This document shows, in pieces, positions 9,116 to 18,844 of a stretch of 25,433 nucleotides of DNA. Every line of letters starts with the position of its first letter. The first letter of the stretch is position 1. The notes under the pieces are model-generated. The model had not been told where the DNA came from and did not search any database. It saw only the letters and a list, made by a program, of their open reading frames with translations. The DNA comes from an uncultured Pseudomonas sp. (GTDB taxonomy: Bacteria; Pseudomonadota; Gammaproteobacteria; Pseudomonadales; Pseudomonadaceae). The stretch lies in the NCBI RefSeq assembly GCF_946885885.1, contig NZ_CAMPHN010000053.1, positions 1 through 25,433 of the forward strand, in the 5' to 3' direction. Position numbers and translations under genes: made by a program.

Positions 9116-9739
9116 TCAAACTTCCTTCAGTACCAACGAAAGTGCCTGCTCGGCCAGTTGGTCCAGGCTCATCGGGCCCTCCGGGCGGAACCAGGTGTTG
9201 GTCCAACTCAAGGCACCGGTGAGAAAACGCCGCAAAATGAACGGATCGGCATTGAAATACCCCGCCGCTTTGGCCTCGCTCAGTACATCCAACCAGATTT
9301 GCTCGTAGGTATCGCGCAATTCCAGGATGAACTGCTGGCTGGCTTGCGACAGCGAACGCCACTCGTAAACCAGCACCGCCATGGCCTCGCCAGTGCCGCC
9401 CATGATCGATTGTAGCTCGCAACGAATCAATGCCAGCACCCGCTCGCGCAATGTCCCCGCTTCCGCCAGCGAAGCCCGCATCAAGGCGGTGTTGTAGCGG
9501 ATGGTTTCCTCCATCACCGAGCGCAGGATTTCATCCTTGCTCTTGAAGTGGTGAAAGATGCTGCCCGACTGAATGCCCACCGCACTGGCCAAATCGCGCA
9601 CCGTGGTGCGCTCGTAACCTTTGCTGCGAAACAGATGCGCAGCGGTTTGCAGCAGCTTGCCACGCGCACTGTCCGGGTCGGTCACCTGGCCGCTGGCCAC
9701 TAATTCGCGCATTACCGCCTGGGCTTGTTGATCATCCAC
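9116..9739 (-). CDS. atuR: TetR-family repressor of the acyclic terpene utilisation cluster
   Basis: This 207-residue TetR/AcrR regulator has its DNA-binding domain at about 24-72: [20 protein letters not shown], then the helix-turn-helix [20 protein letters not shown] and KSKDEIL. The remainder is the all-helical ligand-binding domain. The start is a GTG at 9739 with GGAG about 10 bases upstream; nearby ATGs are out of frame. It is divergent from atuA, as atuR is in P. aeruginosa, where AtuR represses the atu genes and binds inverted repeats in the atuR-atuA gap. Two matching palindromes are present here, the nearer overlapping its own probable promoter, which suggests autoregulation. The inducer is probably an acyl-CoA pathway intermediate (inference). 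The name rests on position and family. Confidence 0.88.
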   Translation of the reverse strand: MDDQQAQAVMRELVASGQVTDPDSARGKLLQTAAHLFRSKGYERTTVRDLASAVGIQSGSIFHHFKSKDEILRSVMEETIRYNTALMRASLAEAGTLRERVLALIRCELQSIMGGTGEAMAVLVYEWRSLSQASQQFILELRDTYEQIWLDVLSEAKAAGYFNADPFILRRFLTGALSWTNTWFRPEGPMSLDQLAEQALSLVLKEV

Positions 9740-9828
9740 GCTTAATCATCTCCAACTCTCTTATTGCTCGAACAAAGCCGAATACCGCGGCGATTATCGC
9801 CGGTCTAGTGTTTGCGCATGTTGACGAA

Positions 9829-9856
9829 ATTTATGCCGCGCAAGCCACCCAAGCAA
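9829..9856 (-). promoter_or_regulatory. Candidate atuR promoter
   Basis: On the minus strand, TTGCTT (9856-9851), a 16-base spacer and CATAAA (9834-9829) form a fair sigma-70 promoter. Its -35 box falls inside operator 1. The spacing mirrors that of the candidate atuA promoter. Confidence 0.4.
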
Positions 9857-9866
9857 GCGCTTGGGT
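9847..9866. promoter_or_regulatory. AtuR operator 1 (8+4+8 palindrome)
   Basis: ACCCAAGC-AAGC-GCTTGGGT has perfect 8-base arms and contains the 10-base palindrome CAAGCGCTTG (9854-9863). Its 16-base core is the exact reverse complement of that of operator 2. Two inverted-repeat AtuR sites in this gap are known from P. aeruginosa. Confidence 0.75.
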
Positions 9867-9903
9867 TACATCCCTCAAGAAAGATTCGCCAGAGAGCTTT
9901 TCA

Positions 9904-9921
9904 ACCAAGCGCTTGCTTGGT
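9904..9921. promoter_or_regulatory. AtuR operator 2 (7+4+7 palindrome)
   Basis: ACCAAGC-GCTT-GCTTGGT has perfect 7-base arms and the same CAAGCGCTTG core (9906-9915), centred 56 bases from operator 1 and 48 bases before the atuA start. It would cover the -35 region of the candidate atuA promoter. Confidence 0.75.
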
Positions 9922-9940
9922 AACCTTCGATTCATCTTAC
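9913..9940 (+). promoter_or_regulatory. Candidate atuA promoter
   Basis: TTGCTT (9913-9918), a 16-base spacer and TCTTAC (9935-9940) are placed like the atuR promoter relative to operator 1. The -10 match is weak. Confidence 0.35.
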
Positions 9941-9960
9941 CCGTGCAGCGGATTCTTTAC

Positions 9961-11748
9961 ATGACTAAAACCGTACGCATCGGCTGCGCCTCCGCCTTCT
10001 GGGGCGATACCTGCACCGCAGCCGCCCAGCTTGTCCGGGGTGCCGAACTGGATTACCTGGTATTCGACTACCTGGCCGAAGTGACCATGTCGATCATGGC
10101 CGGCGCCCGGATGAAGAAGCCGGACGCCGGTTATGCCACCGACTTCGTTGAGGTACTGACGCCGCTGTTGCAGGACATCGCCGCCAAACGCATCCGCGTG
10201 ATCAGCAACGCCGGCGGGGTCAACCCGAGCGCCTGCGCCGCCGCGCTGGCAGCAGCCTGCGAACAGGCCGGCGTGCAGCTGAAGATCGCCGTGCTGCATG
10301 GCGATAACCTGCAACCCAAGCTCGGCGAGCTGGGCAAGGCCGGTGCGGTGGAGATGTTCAGCGGCGCTGCCCTGCCACCGTTCTGCGTCTCGGTGAACGC
10401 CTACCTGGGCGCGCCGGGCATCGCCGAAGCGCTGAAGCGCGGCGCAGATATCGTGATCACCGGCCGGGTGGTCGACAGCGCGGTGGTCAGCGCCGCCCTG
10501 GTGCATGAGTTCGGCTGGGCCTGGAACGACTACGATCGTCTGGCCCAGGCCGCCCTGGCCGGGCATATCATCGAATGCGGCGCGCAGTGCACCGGCGGCA
10601 ATTTCACCGATTGGGACAGCGTGCCGGACTACGAACATATCGGCTTCCCGGTGGTGGAAGTCGCCGCAGACGGCCGCTTCGTGGTGAGCAAACCAGAAGG
10701 CTCCGGCGGCCTGGTCACCCCCTTCACCGTGGGCGAGCAGATGCTCTACGAGATCGGCGACCCGCGCGCCTATCACCTGCCCGACGTCGTTTGCGATTTC
10801 ACCCGGGTCGAGTTGCGCCAGGTGAGCGACAACCGTGTCGAACTCAGCGGCGCACGCGGTCTGCCGCCCACTACACAGTACAAAGTCAGCGCCACCTACC
10901 CCGATGGCTTTCGTTGCACCGCCAGTTGCCTGATGGCCGGTATCGACGCAGTACGCAAAGCCCAACGGGTCAGCCAAGCGATCATCGCCAAGACCGAAGA
11001 GCTGTTCGCCGAGCGCGGCTGGGGGCCTTATAAAGAGGTGAACATCGAGCTGCTCGGCGCCGAGTCGACCTACGGCACCCATGGTCTGCGCGCGGATACC
11101 CGCGAAGTGGTGATCAAGATCGCCGTGCGCCACGCGAAAAAAGAAGCGTTGGTCCTGTTCTCCCGCGAGATCGCCCAGGCCGCCACCGGCATGGCGCCGG
11201 GCCTGACCGGCATAGTCGGCGGCCGCCCGACGGTTTACCCGGTGATTCGTTTGTTCTCGTTCCTCGCCGACAAAAGCCACTGCACCCTGGATGTGGAGCT
11301 GGACGGCGAACGCAGCCCGGTAATCCTGCCATCTCTGGATGTATTCGACCCGAGCCAGGTCGCAACCGACCTGCCCGCGCCGAGCGCAGAGGGGCAAGCC
11401 GACACCGCGGTGCCGTTGATAAAGCTGGCCGTGGCCCGCTCCGGCGACAAGGGCAACCACAGCAATATCGGCGTTATGGCCAGAGCGCCGGAATACCTGC
11501 CGTGGATTGCGGCCGCGCTGAGCGAGAGTGCCGTGGCCGAATGGATGCAGCACACCCTCGACCCGCAAACAGGCAAGGTCAGCCGCTGGTATTTGCCGGG
11601 CAGCCATAGCCTGAATTTTCTGCTGGAAAACGCCCTCGGCGGCGGTGGCGTCGCCAGCCTGCGCATCGACCCGCAAGGCAAAGCGTTCGCCCAGCAGCTG
11701 TTGGAGTTCCCGGTGCAGGTGCCCAAGGCGCTGGCAAATACCCTGTAG
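9961..11748 (+). CDS. atuA: Acyclic terpene utilisation protein AtuA
   Basis: This 595-residue protein belongs to the AtuA family (DUF1446 type), required for growth on citronellol and geraniol in P. aeruginosa; its exact reaction is not established. The N-terminal domain starts [17 protein letters not shown] and includes [27 protein letters not shown] and [13 protein letters not shown]. The C-terminal domain (from about residue 485) starts with [17 protein letters not shown] and ends with [12 protein letters not shown]. The frame is open upstream to 9808, but that extension would run through both AtuR operators and lacks the conserved start, so ATG 9961 is chosen despite a weak ribosome site. 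The stop codon TAG (11746-11748) is part of a REP-like repeat. It is the first gene of the operon. Confidence 0.93.
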   Translation: MTKTVRIGCASAFWGDTCTAAAQLVRGAELDYLVFDYLAEVTMSIMAGARMKKPDAGYATDFVEVLTPLLQDIAAKRIRVISNAGGVNPSACAAALAAACEQAGVQLKIAVLHGDNLQPKLGELGKAGAVEMFSGAALPPFCVSVNAYLGAPGIAEALKRGADIVITGRVVDSAVVSAALVHEFGWAWNDYDRLAQAALAGHIIECGAQCTGGNFTDWDSVPDYEHIGFPVVEVAADGRFVVSKPEGSGGLVTPFTVGEQMLYEIGDPRAYHLPDVVCDFTRVELRQVSDNRVELSGARGLPPTTQYKVSATYPDGFRCTASCLMAGIDAVRKAQRVSQAIIAKTEELFAERGWGPYKEVNIELLGAESTYGTHGLRADTREVVIKIAVRHAKKEALVLFSREIAQAATGMAPGLTGIVGGRPTVYPVIRLFSFLADKSHCTLDVELDGERSPVILPSLDVFDPSQVATDLPAPSAEGQADTAVPLIKLAVARSGDKGNHSNIGVMARAPEYLPWIAAALSESAVAEWMQHTLDPQTGKVSRWYLPGSHSLNFLLENALGGGGVASLRIDPQGKAFAQQLLEFPVQVPKALANTL

Positions 11749-11824
11749 GAGCCAGCTTGCTGGCGATCATCGACACAGCAAAAGCATCGCCGGGACGCCG
11801 GACCGCAGCAAGCTCGCTCCTACA
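11744..11824. repeat. REP-like inverted repeat in the atuA/atuB gap
   Basis: TGTAGGAGCCAGCTTGCTGG at the left pairs imperfectly with GCAAGCTCGCTCCTACA at the right. The left arm is the same sequence as that at 18736. It occupies most of the 119-base gap and supplies the TAG stop of atuA. Confidence 0.8.
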
Positions 11825-11867
11825 AGAGCAACAGGCGATGCCCCAAGAGAGCCGAAGGACAATACCC

Positions 11868-12743
11868 ATGAGCTACGACTCGATCTTCAAACCCGGCCTG
11901 TTCAGCGGCCAGACCATGCTGGTCACCGGCGGCGGCAGCGGTATCGGTCGCTGCACCGCCCACGAGCTGGCCGCCCTGGGCGCCCATGTGGTGCTGGTCG
12001 GGCGCAAGCGGGAAAAGCTTGAAGCGACCTGCGGCGAAATCCGCGAAGACGGCGGCAGCGCCAGTTTGCAGGTCTGCGATATCCGCGACGAGGACTCGGT
12101 CAAGGCCATGGTCGAGGCGGTGCTCGACGAGCATGGGCCGATCCACCACCTGGTCAACAACGCCGGCGGCCAATACCCCGCGCCGCTCGCCTCGATCAAC
12201 CAGAAGGGCTTCGAGACCGTGGTGCGCACCAATCTGGTCGGCGGTTTTCTGGTCGCCCGCGAAGTGTTCAACCAGAGCATGAGCAAAACCGGCGGCAGCA
12301 TCGTCAATATGCTCGCCGATATGTGGGGCGGCATGCCCGGCATGGGCCATTCCGGGGCGGCGCGCGCGGGCATGGAGAATTTCACCAAAACCGCCGCCGT
12401 CGAGTGGGGCCACGCAGGGGTGCGGGTCAATGCCGTGGCGCCGGGCTGGATCGGCTCCAGCGGTATGGACACTTACGAAGGTGCATTCAAGGCGGTGATT
12501 CCGACCCTGCGCGAGCATGTGCCGCTTAAGCGTATCGGCAGCGAGTCGGAAGTCTCGGCCGCCATCGTCTTTCTGCTGTCGCCGGGTGCCGCCTTTATCA
12601 GCGGCACCACAGTGCGCATCGACGGCGCCGCCAGCCAGGGCAGCCGCGCCTTTCCGCTGTTCAAGGCCAAGCCGGGGCAAAGCCAGGCCTATAACGGATT
12701 CCACCGTGCCTATTTGCCCGATGTGCTTAAGGAGCAGGAGTAA
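11868..12743 (+). CDS. atuB: Short-chain dehydrogenase/reductase AtuB
   Basis: This is a 291-residue classical-length SDR. The dinucleotide motif TGGGSGIG lies at 20-27 and NNAG at 97-100. The start at 11868 follows GAAGGA; the frame continues upstream to 11757, but that part lies in a repeat. The usual catalytic Tyr-x-x-x-Lys is absent: the aligned segment reads GHSGAARAGM (160-169), with Ser162 and Arg166 in place of Tyr and Lys. This resembles peroxisomal trans-2-enoyl-CoA and 2,4-dienoyl-CoA reductases more than alcohol dehydrogenases. AtuB is generally proposed to act in terpene alcohol or acyl-CoA redox steps; the motif favours an enoyl-CoA-type reaction (inference). Its stop overlaps the start of atuC (TAATG), giving translational coupling. 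Confidence 0.88.
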   Translation: MSYDSIFKPGLFSGQTMLVTGGGSGIGRCTAHELAALGAHVVLVGRKREKLEATCGEIREDGGSASLQVCDIRDEDSVKAMVEAVLDEHGPIHHLVNNAGGQYPAPLASINQKGFETVVRTNLVGGFLVAREVFNQSMSKTGGSIVNMLADMWGGMPGMGHSGAARAGMENFTKTAAVEWGHAGVRVNAVAPGWIGSSGMDTYEGAFKAVIPTLREHVPLKRIGSESEVSAAIVFLLSPGAAFISGTTVRIDGAASQGSRAFPLFKAKPGQSQAYNGFHRAYLPDVLKEQE

Positions 12744-14359
12744 TGCCGGTTATCCAGTCAAAGATCGACGTGCATGGCGCAGACTTCGCGCAGAACCGCG
12801 AGGCCATGCTCGCCGCAGTGGCAAGTTTTCGCGAGATCGAGCAGAACTGCCTGAACAAGGCGCAGGCCGCCAAGGCCAAGTTCGACAAGCGCGGCCAGTT
12901 GCTGCCGCGCGAACGCCTCAACCTGTTGCTCGACCCCGGTGCGCCCTTTCTCGAACTCTGCTCCCTGGCCGGTTACAAACTGCACGACGACAAGGACGGC
13001 AGCCAGGCCGGCGGCGGGATCATTTCCGGTATCGGCTATATCGCCGGGGTACGCTGTCTGATCACCGCCAGCAACAGCGCGATCAAGGGCGGTACCATCT
13101 CCCCCAGCGGCCTGAAGAAAACCCTGCGCCTGCAACAGATCGCCGTCGAAAACAAACTGCCGGTGGTGACCCTGGCCGAAAGCGGCGGCGCCAACCTCAA
13201 TTACGCTGCGGAGATTTTCGTCGAAGGCGCGCGCGGCTTCGCCAACCAGGCGCGTATGTCGGCCAAGGGCCTGCCGCAGATCACCGTGGTGCACGGCTCC
13301 AGCACCGCCGGCGGGGCTTATCAGCCAGGGCTGTCGGACTATGTGGTGGTGGTGCGCGGAAAGGCCAAGATGTTTCTCGCCGGCCCGCCGCTGTTGAAAG
13401 CCGCCACCGGCGAAATCGCCACCGATGAGCAATTGGGCGGCGCGGAGATGCATGCCCAGATCGCCGGCACCGCCGAATACCTGGCCGAGAACGATGCCGA
13501 CGGCGTGCGCCTGGCCCGTGAAATCGTCGCCATGCTGCCGTGGAATGCGCAGTTACCTACGCGGCCGGCCAGGAGCTACCGCGAACCGCTGTACCCAGTT
13601 GATGAGTTACTGGGCCTGGTGCCGGCTGACGCCAAGAAACCCTACGACGTGCGCGAAATCATCGCCCGTATCGCCGACGGCTCGGTGTTTCTCGATTTCA
13701 AGAACGAGTTCGACAACCAGACCGTCTGCGGCCATCTGCAGATCGAAGGCCAGCCCTGCGGCTTTATCGGCAACAACGGCCCGATCACCCCGCAAGGTGC
13801 GGCCAAGGCGGCGCAATTTATCCAGCTGTGCGAGCAGAGCAACACGCCGATCCTGTTCTTCCATAACACCACCGGCTTTATGGTCGGCACCGAATCTGAA
13901 CAGCTGGGCGTGATCAAACATGGCTCGAAGATGATCCAGGCGGTGGCCAACGCTACCGTGCCGAAACTCACCATAGTGGTCGGCGGCTCTTACGGCGCCG
14001 GCAACTACGCCATGTGCGGCCGCGGCCTCGACCCGCGTTTTATCTTCGCCTGGCCCAACAGCAAAACCGCGGTGATGGGCGGCGCCCAGGCCGGCAAGGT
14101 GCTGCGCATCGTCACCGAGGACAAACACCTGAAGGAAGGCAAAGAAGCCGACCCGAAGATGCTCGACATGCTGGAAAGCGTCACCGCGCAGAAACTCGAC
14201 AGCCAGTCCACCGCGCTCTATGGCACCGCCAGCCTGTGGGACGACGGCCTGATCGATCCGCGCGACACGCGCAAGCTGCTCGGCTTCCTGCTCGACATCT
14301 GCGCCGAGGCGGCTGTGCGCCCGCTTAAACCCAACAGCTTTGGCGTTGCCCGTTTTTGA
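12743..14359 (+). CDS. atuC: Geranyl-CoA carboxylase, carboxyltransferase (beta) subunit
   Basis: This 538-residue acyl-CoA carboxylase beta subunit has N- and C-terminal carboxyltransferase domains at about 40-300 and 305-530. Recognisable segments are GQLLPRERLNLLLDPG, SGIGYIAGVRCLITASNSA, VHGSSTAGGAYQPG, the oxyanion/biotin-site stretch FHNTTGFMVGTESE (about 373) and GGSYGAGNYAMCGRGLDPRF (about 413). It transfers carboxyl from biotin on AtuF to geranyl-CoA, giving carboxygeranyl (isohexenylglutaconyl) CoA. The close relative LiuB, of methylcrotonyl-CoA carboxylase, is the main alternative. The AtuA-family gene, the atuR-like arrangement and the absence of an HMG-CoA lyase gene favour AtuC. 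Its ATG shares a base with the atuB stop codon. Confidence 0.92.
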   Translation: MPVIQSKIDVHGADFAQNREAMLAAVASFREIEQNCLNKAQAAKAKFDKRGQLLPRERLNLLLDPGAPFLELCSLAGYKLHDDKDGSQAGGGIISGIGYIAGVRCLITASNSAIKGGTISPSGLKKTLRLQQIAVENKLPVVTLAESGGANLNYAAEIFVEGARGFANQARMSAKGLPQITVVHGSSTAGGAYQPGLSDYVVVVRGKAKMFLAGPPLLKAATGEIATDEQLGGAEMHAQIAGTAEYLAENDADGVRLAREIVAMLPWNAQLPTRPARSYREPLYPVDELLGLVPADAKKPYDVREIIARIADGSVFLDFKNEFDNQTVCGHLQIEGQPCGFIGNNGPITPQGAAKAAQFIQLCEQSNTPILFFHNTTGFMVGTESEQLGVIKHGSKMIQAVANATVPKLTIVVGGSYGAGNYAMCGRGLDPRFIFAWPNSKTAVMGGAQAGKVLRIVTEDKHLKEGKEADPKMLDMLESVTAQKLDSQSTALYGTASLWDDGLIDPRDTRKLLGFLLDICAEAAVRPLKPNSFGVARF

Positions 14360-14361
14360 CC

Positions 14362-14469
14362 GTAGGTTGGATTGAGGAGCTTGCGACGAAGCCCAACGAG
14401 CGGTGGTCATCCCACCACCGCCGCTGAATCAAACGCCTCGTTGGGCTTCGCAAGCTCAGCCCAACCTAC
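14362..14469. repeat. GTAGGTTGG-type inverted repeat in the atuC/atuD gap
   Basis: GTAGGTTGG at the left and CCAACCTAC at the right enclose arms that pair almost throughout (GCTTGCGACGAAGCCCAACG with CGTTGGGCTTCGCAAGC). It fills most of the 147-base gap. The same family occurs at 19719 and 20554. Confidence 0.8.
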
Positions 14470-14506
14470 GCAACCGAACCCAACTCGATAAGGGAGAACA
14501 ACAACA

Positions 14507-15667
14507 ATGATCTTTACCCAGGAACACGAAGAACTACGCCGCACCGTGCGCAATTTTGTCGATCGGGAAATAAACCCGCACGTCGAGCAATGGGAAAAGG
14601 ACGGCCGCTTCCCGATCCACGACATCTTCAAGAAGGCCGGCGAACTCGGTCTGCTGGGCATTTCTAAGCCGGAAAAATTCGGCGGCATGGGCCTGGACTA
14701 CAGCTACTCGATAGTGGCCGCCGAAGAGTTCGGCACCATCCATTGCGGCGGCATCCCCATGTCCATCGGCGTGCAGACCGATATGTGCACCCCGGCCCTG
14801 GCCCGTTTCGGCTCCGATGAGCTGCGCGAACAGTTCCTCCGCCCCGCCATTACCGGCGAGATGGTCGGCTGTATCGGCGTCTCCGAAGTTGGCGCCGGCT
14901 CGGATGTGGCCGGGCTGAAAACCACCGCACGCAAAGACGGCGACGACTATGTGATCAACGGCAGCAAGATGTGGATCACCAACTCGCCGTCGGCCGACTT
15001 CATGTGCCTGCTGGCCAACACCTCGGACGACAAGCCCCACGTCAACAAGTCGCTGATCATGGTGCCGATGAACACCCCGGGCATCAGCGTCAGCCCGCAC
15101 CTGGACAAACTCGGTATGCGCAGCTCGGAAACCGCCCAGGTGTTCCTCGACGACGTGCGCGTGCCGCAACGCTACCGCATCGGCCACGAAGGCGCCGGTT
15201 TTATGATGCAGATGTTGCAGTTCCAGGAAGAACGGCTGTTCGGTGCGGCCAACATGATCAAGGGACTGGAGCACTGCATCGACGCCACCATCGCCTACTG
15301 CAAGGAGCGCAAGACCTTCGGCAACGCGCTGATCGACAACCAAGTCATCCACTTCCGCATGGCCGAACTGCAGACCGAAGTCGAGTGCCTGCGCGCTCTG
15401 GTCTATCAGGCCACCGAGCAGTACGTGCGCGGCCGCGACGTGACCAACCTGGCGTCGATGGCCAAGCTCAAGGCCGGCCGCCTGGGCCGCGAAGTCACCG
15501 ACAGCTGCCTGCAGTACTGGGGCGGCATGGGCTACATGTGGGACAACCCGGTGTCCCGCGCCTATCGCGATGTGCGTCTGGTATCGATCGGCGGCGGCGC
15601 CGACGAAATCATGCTCGGCATCATCTGCAAGCTGATGGGCATCCTGCCGGGCAAAAAGAAGGGGTGA
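14507..15667 (+). CDS. atuD: Citronellyl-CoA dehydrogenase (acyl-CoA dehydrogenase family)
   Basis: This 386-residue FAD-dependent acyl-CoA dehydrogenase should introduce the 2,3 double bond of citronellyl-CoA, giving geranyl-CoA. Family landmarks are IGVSEVGAGSDVAGLKT (123-139), INGSKMWITNS (150-160), ERKTFG (267-272), LQYWGGMGYMW and AYRDVRLVSIGGGADEI. The medium-chain enzyme's catalytic Glu (in YEGTSE) is Gly363 here. A Glu in QFQEERL (E242) matches the helix-G base of isovaleryl- and long-chain acyl-CoA dehydrogenases, which suits a 3-methyl-branched substrate. The start has AGGGAG about 11 bases upstream. Electrons would pass to electron-transfer flavoprotein, not encoded here. Confidence 0.9.
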   Translation: MIFTQEHEELRRTVRNFVDREINPHVEQWEKDGRFPIHDIFKKAGELGLLGISKPEKFGGMGLDYSYSIVAAEEFGTIHCGGIPMSIGVQTDMCTPALARFGSDELREQFLRPAITGEMVGCIGVSEVGAGSDVAGLKTTARKDGDDYVINGSKMWITNSPSADFMCLLANTSDDKPHVNKSLIMVPMNTPGISVSPHLDKLGMRSSETAQVFLDDVRVPQRYRIGHEGAGFMMQMLQFQEERLFGAANMIKGLEHCIDATIAYCKERKTFGNALIDNQVIHFRMAELQTEVECLRALVYQATEQYVRGRDVTNLASMAKLKAGRLGREVTDSCLQYWGGMGYMWDNPVSRAYRDVRLVSIGGGADEIMLGIICKLMGILPGKKKG

Positions 15668-15680
15668 TCAAGCTCACGCC

Positions 15681-15760
15681 GAAGGATGGGTTGAGACGCG
15701 GAGCGCCGATACCCATCACCACCGATCCGATGGGTATCGCTGCGCTCAACCCATCCTACG
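15681..15760. repeat. Inverted repeat in the atuD/atuE gap
   Basis: GGATGGGTTGAG...GATACCCATC on the left pairs with GATGGGTATC...CTCAACCCATCC on the right. It fills most of the 121-base gap and ends in CTACG, like the GTAGG elements. Confidence 0.75.
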
Positions 15761-15788
15761 TTCCAGTGCCCCGCGCGAGGATTACCGG

Positions 15789-16586
15789 ATGCCTGCTCTA
15801 CCCGAATGCCAAACCCTGCTGCTGAGCCTCGAAGCCGGCGTGCTGCACGTCACCCTCAACCGCCCGGACAGCCGCAACGCCATGAGCCTGGCGATGGTCG
15901 GCGAACTGCGCGCGGTGCTGGCCGCGGTGCATGACGACCTGAACGTGCGCGCCATCGTGTTGCGCGGCGCTGGCGGGCATTTCTGTGCCGGCGGCGATAT
16001 CAAGGATATGGCCAATGCCAGAGCGACCGGCAGCGACGCCTACCGCGCGCTCAACCGCGCCTTCGGCAGCCTGCTGGAAGAAGCGCAGCACACGCCCCAG
16101 GCACTGATCGCGGTGCTGCAAGGCGCAGTGCTCGGCGGTGGTTTCGGCCTGGCCTGCGTCGCGGATATCGCCATTTGCCATCGGGAGGCCAAGTTCGGCC
16201 TGCCGGAAACCACCCTGGGCATTCTGCCGGCGCAGATCGCGCCCTTCGTGGTCGGACGCATCGGCCTGACCCAGGCCCGGCGCCTGGCCCTGACCGCCGC
16301 GCGCTTCAACGGCAGCGAGGCCGAGCGCCTGGGTCTGGTGCATTTCAGCGAGCCGGACGATGCGGCCATCGAGGCGCGCCTGCACCAAGTGCTGAGTCAG
16401 GTACGCCAGTGCGCGCCCCAGGCCAATGCCGCGACCAAGGCCCTGCTGCTGGCCACGGAAAACCAGGCGCTCGGCCCGTTGCTCGACCGCGCCGCCGAAC
16501 AGTTCGCCGCGGCCGTCACCGGCGCCGAAGGCATCGAGGGGACCATGGCCTTTGTACAAAAACGCGCCCCTAAGTGGGCCCAATGA
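15789..16586 (+). CDS. atuE: Isohexenylglutaconyl-CoA hydratase (crotonase family)
   Basis: This 265-residue crotonase-fold enzyme should hydrate isohexenylglutaconyl-CoA, the AtuC/AtuF product. Visible are LNRPDSRNAMSLAM (23-36), the oxyanion-hole strand FCAGGDIKDM (65-74) and GAVLGGGFGLACVADIAI (112-129), followed by FGLPETTLGILP (136-147). Of the two catalytic glutamates of ordinary enoyl-CoA hydratases, the second is kept (E140) and the first is Gly120. GCGAGGAT precedes the ATG at 15789. LiuC, the methylglutaconyl-CoA hydratase of leucine breakdown, is the alternative; position favours AtuE. Confidence 0.88.
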   Translation: MPALPECQTLLLSLEAGVLHVTLNRPDSRNAMSLAMVGELRAVLAAVHDDLNVRAIVLRGAGGHFCAGGDIKDMANARATGSDAYRALNRAFGSLLEEAQHTPQALIAVLQGAVLGGGFGLACVADIAICHREAKFGLPETTLGILPAQIAPFVVGRIGLTQARRLALTAARFNGSEAERLGLVHFSEPDDAAIEARLHQVLSQVRQCAPQANAATKALLLATENQALGPLLDRAAEQFAAAVTGAEGIEGTMAFVQKRAPKWAQ

Positions 16587-16620
16587 TGGATCGGATGGAC
16601 TGGCACTGCCGGCAGAACCC

Positions 16621-16697
16621 GTAGGGTGGATGTCGCTTTTTACATCCACCCATTCAGGACACCGAACGGTGGATCGGAGAAGCGTGATCCACCCTAC
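16621..16697. repeat. Double hairpin GTAGGGTGGAT repeat in the atuE/atuF gap
   Basis: The outer ends GTAGGGTGGAT and ATCCACCCTAC pair. Inside are two hairpins: GGGTGGATGT (16624-16633) with ACATCCACCC (16642-16651), and GGTGGATC (16668-16675) with GATCCACC (16686-16693). The element takes up half of the 149-base gap. Confidence 0.78.
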
Positions 16698-16735
16698 GAC
16701 TGACATTACCGACCGTAGCAAAGCAGGAGCATCGA

Positions 16736-18721
<1,986 letters not shown>

Positions 18722-18735
18722 CGACCGTCATACGC

Positions 18736-18795
18736 TGTAGGAGCCAGCTTGCTGGCGATCTCGCCCCACTGATCGCCAGCAAGCTGGCTCCTACA
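18736..18795. repeat. Perfect 25-bp-arm REP hairpin in the atuF/atuG gap
   Basis: The left arm (18736-18760, starting TGTAGGAGCCAGC and ending GGCGATC) pairs perfectly over 25 bases with 18771-18795, leaving a 10-base loop. It is the same family as the atuA/atuB repeat but without mismatches. Confidence 0.88.
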
Positions 18796-18844
18796 ACCGA
18801 TATTCCAGGGCTCTGACGAATAACAACAGATCACGGAGAAGCAT

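Noticed and set aside
9808..9960. 51-residue N-terminal extension of AtuA
   Set aside because: It would be translated through both AtuR operators and the likely promoter, and AtuA family proteins start near [16 protein letters not shown].
9937..11676. 579-codon open frame on the minus strand opposite atuA
   Set aside because: It is a shadow of the atuA reading frame; the sense strand has strong AtuA family matches and an operon context.
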